A DNA stretch of 64,000 bases, from assembly GCF_030646165.1 (NCBI RefSeq), contig NZ_JAUTDO010000006.1, positions 62,001 through 126,000 of the forward strand, written 5' to 3'. This document shows, in pieces, positions 59,525-64,000 of the stretch (positions are counted from its first letter, which is position 1; the number at the start of each line of letters is the position of its first letter). The notes below the pieces were generated by a model that ran no database searches, was not told where the DNA came from, and worked only from the letters and a program-made list of their open reading frames with translations. The DNA is from Conexibacter sp. CPCC 206217 (GTDB taxonomy: Bacteria > Actinomycetota > Thermoleophilia > Solirubrobacterales > Solirubrobacteraceae). A program made the translations under genes and the position numbers.

Positions 59525-61132
59525 TCAGTCTGCGAACCAGTCGGCCGGCGCGTCCTGCAGGTCGACGAAGACGGACTTCGTCTGCGTGTAGTGCTCCATC
59601 ACCTGCAGGCCGTGCTCGCGGCCATAGCCGGACTGCTTGTAGCCGCCGAACGGCATCAGCCAGTTCCAGAGGCGGTAGTTGTTGATCCAGACGGTCCCCG
59701 CCTGCAGCCGGTGCGCGACGCGGTGCGCGCGTCTGACGTCCTGCGTCCAGACGGCGGCGGCGAGCCCGTACGGGCTGTCGTTGGCAAGCCGGATCGCCTC
59801 CTCCTCGTCGGAGAACTCGATCACGACGGTGACCGGCCCGAAGATCTCCTCGCGCGCGACGCGCATGTCGTTGCGCACGCCGCCGAGCACGGTCGGGCGG
59901 AAGAACCAGCCGTCGCCCGCGTCGCTCGGCGGCGCGCCGCCGGTCAGCACGGCGGCGCCCTCGCCGGCGCCGATCTCGACGTAGGAGGCGATCTTCTCCA
60001 GCTGTCTCAGCGACGTCTGCGCGCCGACCTGCGAGCGCTCGCTGAACGGGTCGCCGACGCGGATGCGCGCGGCCCGCTCCGCCATCCGCGCCTCGAACTC
60101 CTCGCGCACGTCGCGCTGGACGAGCGTGCGCGAGGCGGCCATGCACGACTGCCCGGCGGCGGAGAAGATCCCGTAGGCGGAGCGGTGGACGGCGACGTCC
60201 AGGTCGGCGTCGGCGAAGACGATGTTGGGCGACTTGCCGCCCAGCTCGAACGTCGCCGGCTTGAGCGTCGCCGCGGCGCGCTCGGCGATCAGGCGGCCGG
60301 TCGCGGTCGAGCCGGTGAAGGCGATCTTGTCGACGCCGGGATGCTCGACGACCGCCGCGCCCGCGACCCCGCCGAGGCCCGGCACGACGTTGAAGACGCC
60401 GGGCGGCAGCTCCAGCTCCTCGATCATGCGCGCGAACACGAGCGCCGTGACGGGCGTCTCGTCGGCCGGCTTGAGCACGACCGCGTTGCCGCCGGCCAGC
60501 GCCGGTGCGAGCTTCCACGCGAGCATGTTGAGCGGCGAGTTCCACGGCACGATCGCGCCGACGACGCCGACGGGCTCGCGGCGGGTGTAGGTGAACTGCG
60601 GCCCGGTCGCGGGCATCGTGTGGCCGAGCGTCGTCTGGCAGACGCCGGCGAAGTACTCGAAGTAGCGCACGATCAGGTCCAGCTCGCCGCGCGTCTCGCG
60701 CAGCAGCTTGCCGTTGTCGCGCGACTCGATCCGCGCCAGCAGCTCGCGGTCGCGGTCGACGAGCGCGGCGATCCGCCACAGCACCCGCGCGCGGTCCATC
60801 GCGAGCACGCGGCTCCACGGGCCGTCGAGCGCCGCTCGGGCCGCGCGCACGGCGCGGTCGACGTCGGCCGCGCCCGCCGCCGCGACCGTCGCCCACGCGC
60901 GCCCGCTCGCCGGGTCGCACGTCTCGTACGTCGCGCCGTCGGCCGCGGGCGACCAGGCGCCGTCGACGTAGAGCGCGAGGGAGGGGAGCGCGGCGTTCAC
61001 GTGGGCTGCGCCCGCCGGCCCGGTGCCTGCCGGCCGGGTGCCCGCCGGCCCGGTGCCTGCCGGGCCGGCGCCAACCGCGGCCGCGGCGAGCGCCTGCGCG
61101 TCGGGAGCCTGCGGGACGGGTCCGCCAGCCAT
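59525..61132 (-). CDS. Aldehyde dehydrogenase with repetitive N-terminal extension
   Basis: A 535-residue aldehyde dehydrogenase with Glu296 ('ATFELGGKSPN') and nucleophile Cys330 ('AAGQSCMAASR'). The normal enzyme begins near residue 48; before it lies a Gly/Pro/Ala/Thr extension with a G-P-A-G-T-x repeat coded by a 30-bp tandem repeat. The true start could be internal, for example at the GTG coding Val45. It is flanked by two beta-hydroxyacid dehydrogenase genes. Confidence 0.93.
   Translation of the reverse strand: MAGGPVPQAPDAQALAAAAVGAGPAGTGPAGTRPAGTGPAGAAHVNAALPSLALYVDGAWSPAADGATYETCDPASGRAWATVAAAGAADVDRAVRAARAALDGPWSRVLAMDRARVLWRIAALVDRDRELLARIESRDNGKLLRETRGELDLIVRYFEYFAGVCQTTLGHTMPATGPQFTYTRREPVGVVGAIVPWNSPLNMLAWKLAPALAGGNAVVLKPADETPVTALVFARMIEELELPPGVFNVVPGLGGVAGAAVVEHPGVDKIAFTGSTATGRLIAERAAATLKPATFELGGKSPNIVFADADLDVAVHRSAYGIFSAAGQSCMAASRTLVQRDVREEFEARMAERAARIRVGDPFSERSQVGAQTSLRQLEKIASYVEIGAGEGAAVLTGGAPPSDAGDGWFFRPTVLGGVRNDMRVAREEIFGPVTVVIEFSDEEEAIRLANDSPYGLAAAVWTQDVRRAHRVAHRLQAGTVWINNYRLWNWLMPFGGYKQSGYGREHGLQVMEHYTQTKSVFVDLQDAPADWFAD
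61011..61064. repeat. 30-bp tandem repeat coding the aldehyde dehydrogenase N-terminus
   Basis: The 30-base unit at 61011-61040 is followed by a copy of its first 24 bases, all identical, at 61041-61064. It encodes the repeated G-P-A-G-T unit and is likely to vary in length by slippage. Confidence 0.8.
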
Positions 61133-61135
61133 CGC

Positions 61136-62101
61136 TCAGCGCTCCGTCGCGAGCGCGGACGGGGCGGCGTCGGCGAGCTGCGGCGGCGACGCGACGACGG
61201 CGCCGCCCCACGCCTCGATCATCCGCGTGAACGCGGTGCAGTCGGCGCCGTCGGGCTCCTGCGCGGCGGCGAGCCGCCACAGCTGGTCGACCATCCCGCC
61301 GAGCAGCATCGGGACCTCCTGGCGGCGGCCCTCCTCCAGGCACAGGCGCACGTCCTTGGCCATCAGCTCGAGCCGGAAGCCGTGCGCGAAGCGGCGCGTC
61401 AGCACCTGCTTGGGGAACTTGTCGAGCGCGGCGTTGTTGGAGCCGCTGCTGACGCCGACGACGTCGAGCAGGACGGCCGGGTCGAGCCCCGCCTTCGCGC
61501 CCAGCACGGTCGCCTCGGACGTGATCGCGATGCAGGCGGCGGAGACGAGGTTGTTGATGACCTTCGTCGTCTGCGCCTGGCCGGGTCGCGCGCCGACGTG
61601 GAAGATCGCCTTGCCGAGCGTCTCCAGCAGCGGGCGCACGCGTGCGACGGCGTCGTCGGCGCCGGCGACCATGAACGTGAGCGTGCCGGCGGCCGCGCCG
61701 GCGGGACCGCCGCTGACGGGCGCGTCGACGACGCCGATCCCGTTCGCCGCGAGCGCGTCGGCGACCTCCTCGGCCGTCTGCGGGCCGGTCGTCGAGACGT
61801 CGACGTAGGTGCGCGCGCCCGCGCTCGCACCGGCGCCCGCGCTCGCGATCCCGTCCGCGCCGAGTGCGACGGCGCGCACCGCGGCCGGGGAGGGGAGGCT
61901 GACGAAGACGATCTCGCTCGCGTCGGCGACCGCGCGCGGGCTGCTCGCCTGCTGCGCGCCGCGCGCGACGAGCGCGGCGACGGCGACGTCGTCGAGGTCG
62001 TGGACGACGAGCGTGTGCCCGGCATCGAGCAGCCGCCCCGCCATCGGCGTGCCCATCGCGCCGAGCCCGACGAAGCCGATCGCGGTGGGGGAGGCGCTCA
62101 T
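61136..62101 (-). CDS. 3-Hydroxyisobutyrate dehydrogenase-like dehydrogenase, second
   Basis: A 321-residue beta-hydroxyacid dehydrogenase: 'GFVGLGAMGTPMAGRLL', 'VVDAPVSGGPAGAAAGTLTF' and catalytic-Lys 'TTKVINNLVSAA'. It is a diverged paralogue of the 58598 gene. Its start overlaps the carboxymuconolactone-decarboxylase-like stop (ATGA), and 3 bases separate it from the aldehyde dehydrogenase. Confidence 0.92.
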   Translation of the reverse strand: MSASPTAIGFVGLGAMGTPMAGRLLDAGHTLVVHDLDDVAVAALVARGAQQASSPRAVADASEIVFVSLPSPAAVRAVALGADGIASAGAGASAGARTYVDVSTTGPQTAEEVADALAANGIGVVDAPVSGGPAGAAAGTLTFMVAGADDAVARVRPLLETLGKAIFHVGARPGQAQTTKVINNLVSAACIAITSEATVLGAKAGLDPAVLLDVVGVSSGSNNAALDKFPKQVLTRRFAHGFRLELMAKDVRLCLEEGRRQEVPMLLGGMVDQLWRLAAAQEPDGADCTAFTRMIEAWGGAVVASPPQLADAAPSALATER

Positions 62102-62499
62102 GCCTGCGGTCTCCCGATGTCGTGCCCCGCCGCTTCCAGCACGCTCTCGGCCGCGCGGAACGCCTCCAGGCCGGCCGGCACGCCGCAGTAGATCGACGCC
62201 TGCAGCAGCACCTCCTGGATCTCCGTCGGCGTGACGCCGTTGGTGAGCGCGCCGCGGACGTGCAGCTCCAGCTCGTGGCGACGGTTGAGCGCCGTCAGCA
62301 TCGCGAGGTTGAGCATGCTGCGCGTGCGGCGGTCAAGGCCGGGGCGCGACCACGAGGCGCCCCAGCAGTACTCCGTCACCAGCTCCTGCATCGGGCGCGA
62401 GAAGTCGCTCGTGCGCGCGAGCGAGCGGTCGACGTGCTCGGCGCCGAGCACCTCGCGGCGGACCGCGAGCCCGCGGTCCAGCAACGGCCTGTCTGACAT
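62098..62499 (-). CDS. Carboxymuconolactone decarboxylase-family protein
   Basis: A 133-residue PcaC-like protein ('EYCWGASWSRPGLDRRTRSM', 'LNLAMLTALNRRHELELHVR', 'GVTPTEIQEVLLQASIYCGV'). It has the PcaC substrate-site layout, not the CxxC of peroxidase (AhpD) relatives. It may decarboxylate a lactone or act on a similar small acid. GAGGAG precedes ATG 62499. It is first in the five-gene minus-strand operon ending with the cupin. Confidence 0.9.
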   Translation of the reverse strand: MSDRPLLDRGLAVRREVLGAEHVDRSLARTSDFSRPMQELVTEYCWGASWSRPGLDRRTRSMLNLAMLTALNRRHELELHVRGALTNGVTPTEIQEVLLQASIYCGVPAGLEAFRAAESVLEAAGHDIGRPQA

Positions 62500-62563
62500 C
62501 GGTGCGCTCCTCAGGTCGGGTCGGGACACCGCGCACGGCGGTGCCGTGCGTCGGGCCGAGCCG

Positions 62564-62628
62564 ACGGTACCCCGCGGCGGCCGGCGGCCAAAGCGGCCGA
62601 CGGCGCGCGCGTCGTGGAGATCCACATG
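62564..62628 (-). promoter_or_regulatory. Regulon promoter J
   Basis: Read on the minus strand, CATGT-N8-ACGAC (62611-62628) matches the palindrome at only 7 of 10 positions, but TACCGT (62564-62569) is centred exactly 53 bp downstream, the same spacing as the better sites. It would drive the 62499-58206 operon. The remaining intergenic bases to 62706 show no other gene. Confidence 0.45.
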
Positions 62629-62706
62629 AGCGCGCCGCGGACGGCTTGCATCGCCGCGCGCGACGAGGAGCCGCGGGGCGAGGAGCGGCGCGGGGCGGCG
62701 GCCGTC

Positions 62707-64000
62707 CTAGTGGACGACCGCCTCCTCCGCGGCGGGTGCGACCTCCGCGACTCTGTGCGCCTTGGGGCGCAGAGTCGCCACCGCGACCACGACGCCGACG
62801 GCGACGACGGCTGCGGCGATCGCGATCGCCAGGTGATAGCCGCTCAGCAGCGCGTCCGCGGTCGCGTGGCCGTCGGCCAGCTGCGTCTTGCTGTGGCTGG
62901 CGGCGATCGTGCCGAGCGCGGCGAGGCCGATCGCGGCCGAGATCTGCATCGAGACGTTGACGATGCCGGAGGCGAGGCCGGCGTCGCTTCTGGGGACCTC
63001 GGCCATCGCGAGCGTCAGCAGCGGCAGGAACGAGCTGCCGGCGCCGAAGCCCATCAGCAGGAAGGCGATCAGCGAGACCGGGAAGTAGGCGGCGTCGGCG
63101 CCCTGGGAGCCGAGCAGCAGCAGGCCGGCGATCATCGAGACGAGGCCGATCAACAGCGTGCGCAGCGCGCCGATCGATCTGACCATCCGCGCGGTCGTGC
63201 CGGTCGAGAGGAACGCGACGGTGACCGTCATCGGCAGGAACGCGAGGCCGGTTCTGACGGGCCCGTAGCCGTTGATGTTCTGCAGGTAGAGCGTGCCGAA
63301 GAAGAAGGACGAGTACATGCCCATCGCGACGAAGGCGCGCACGATGCTGGCGTCGATCAGCGAGCGCAGCTTGAGGATCCGCACCGGCATGATCGCGTTC
63401 TCCAAGCGCGACTCGAGCACGTAGAAGGCGATCAGCATCACGATCGCGAGCGCGCCGAGGCCGAGCGTGCGCGTCGAGGTCCAGCCGTGGTCGGCGGCAC
63501 CGACGATCGCGTAGACGCCGACCATCAGCGCGACGGTGACGAGCGCGGCGCCGGTCACGTCGAGGCCTCTTCCGAAGCCCTGGCCGCGGTCGGTCGAGAT
63601 CAGCGCGCGGCCGAGCATCAGCGCGGCGACGGCGATCGGCAGGTTGATGAAGAAGATCCAGTGCCAGGACAGCAGGTCGCTGACGACGCCGCCGACGAGC
63701 AGGCCGATCGAGCCGCCGGAGACGGCGACCAGCATGTAGAGGCCCATCGCTCTCGCGCGCTCGCGCGGGTTGGGGAACTCGGCGACGATGATCGCGAGCA
63801 CGGCGGCCGCGGCGAGCGCGCCGCCGACGCCCTGGATCAGGCGGGCCGCGACGAGCAGCCCGGGGGAGTTGGCGAATCCGCACAGTGCCGAAGCGATCGC
63901 AAAGGCGGTCACGCCCCAGAGGAAGACGCGGCGGCGGCCGATCAGGTCGCCGAGCCGGCCGGCGACGAGGAGGAAGGAGCCGAAGGTGATCAGGTACGCG
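62707..64000 (-). CDS. MFS transporter, DHA2 (EmrB/QacA) type, 5' end outside the window
   Basis: At least 430 residues of a major-facilitator drug/H+ antiporter; the 5' end lies beyond base 64000. The MFS motif A is seen at the edge as 'GRLGDLIGRRRVF', followed by 'RLIQGVGGALAAAAVLAII' (motif C region) and about a dozen further hydrophobic helices, in keeping with 14-helix DHA2 members. It may export toxic pathway compounds or be unrelated to the island. The C-terminus is a short acidic tail. Confidence 0.9.
   Translation of the reverse strand, partial: AYLITFGSFLLVAGRLGDLIGRRRVFLWGVTAFAIASALCGFANSPGLLVAARLIQGVGGALAAAAVLAIIVAEFPNPRERARAMGLYMLVAVSGGSIGLLVGGVVSDLLSWHWIFFINLPIAVAALMLGRALISTDRGQGFGRGLDVTGAALVTVALMVGVYAIVGAADHGWTSTRTLGLGALAIVMLIAFYVLESRLENAIMPVRILKLRSLIDASIVRAFVAMGMYSSFFFGTLYLQNINGYGPVRTGLAFLPMTVTVAFLSTGTTARMVRSIGALRTLLIGLVSMIAGLLLLGSQGADAAYFPVSLIAFLLMGFGAGSSFLPLLTLAMAEVPRSDAGLASGIVNVSMQISAAIGLAALGTIAASHSKTQLADGHATADALLSGYHLAIAIAAAVVAVGVVVAVATLRPKAHRVAEVAPAAEEAVVH

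Noticed and set aside
58206..62499. Assignment of the minus-strand operon to protocatechuate (beta-ketoadipate) degradation
   Set aside because: Only a PcaC-like protein is present; the other pca genes are absent and the neighbours are hydroxyacid and aldehyde dehydrogenases.
22000..62600. Genomic island of phage or transposon origin
   Set aside because: No integrase, transposase, tRNA junction, direct repeats or change in base composition were seen at its edges.

Overview
The window is about 70% GC, with dense overlapping start/stop junctions (ATGA, GTGA), frequent GTG starts, TAnnnT -10 hexamers, several probably leaderless genes, secreted collagen-like proteins, a DUF6458 protein and a PucR-type regulator. 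This fits a high-GC actinobacterium, most likely class Thermoleophilia (Conexibacter/Solirubrobacter-like). The class is an inference from gene content and style; no rRNA or tRNA gene was seen.

1-7.2 kb is housekeeping: the end of nrdB, a long nrdA with an extra N-terminal region, then a cobalamin riboswitch, metE and a short MetE-like gene. 7.3-17.7 kb is the most unusual part. Three more cobalamin riboswitches control seven genes for exported or membrane proteins. One protein joins an alpha/alpha-barrel to a DUF4430-like beta domain, the architecture of animal intrinsic factor and transcobalamin, on a collagen-like stalk. Another is a membrane-anchored alpha/alpha-barrel in an operon with an ExbB/TolQ-type channel protein and a DUF2149 protein. 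Two are secreted DUF4430-like proteins and one is an RCC1-propeller/collagen protein. I read this as a B12-repressed, cell-surface corrinoid capture system. 17.7-22.1 kb holds malate synthase with a divergent IclR regulator, a DUF6458 protein, and a LysR regulator divergent from an NmrA-like oxidoreductase.

22.1-62.6 kb is a large catabolic island of CoA-thioester genes. It encodes two CaiB/BaiF CoA-transferases, three acyl-CoA dehydrogenases, three MaoC hydratases, an enoyl-CoA hydratase, two DUF35/thiolase-like (Ltp2-type) pairs, an acyl-CoA carboxylase beta subunit with a separate biotin carrier, a CitE/malyl-CoA-lyase-like enzyme, two aldehyde dehydrogenases, two 3-hydroxyisobutyrate-dehydrogenase-like proteins, a hydantoinase/acetone-carboxylase-like HyuA/HyuB pair with a zinc-ribbon partner, an RbsA/RbsC-type ABC importer with two paralogous lipoprotein receptors, and a GAF/PucR regulator. 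Its operons are linked by a palindrome, consensus GTTGT-N8-ACAAC, whose centre lies exactly 53 bp from the centre of a TAnnnT -10 hexamer at seven promoters. This suggests one activator-controlled regulon. The substrate cannot be named from sequence. Expected end products (glyoxylate, propionyl-CoA, acetyl-CoA) would connect to malate synthase. The window ends inside an MFS drug-efflux-type transporter gene.
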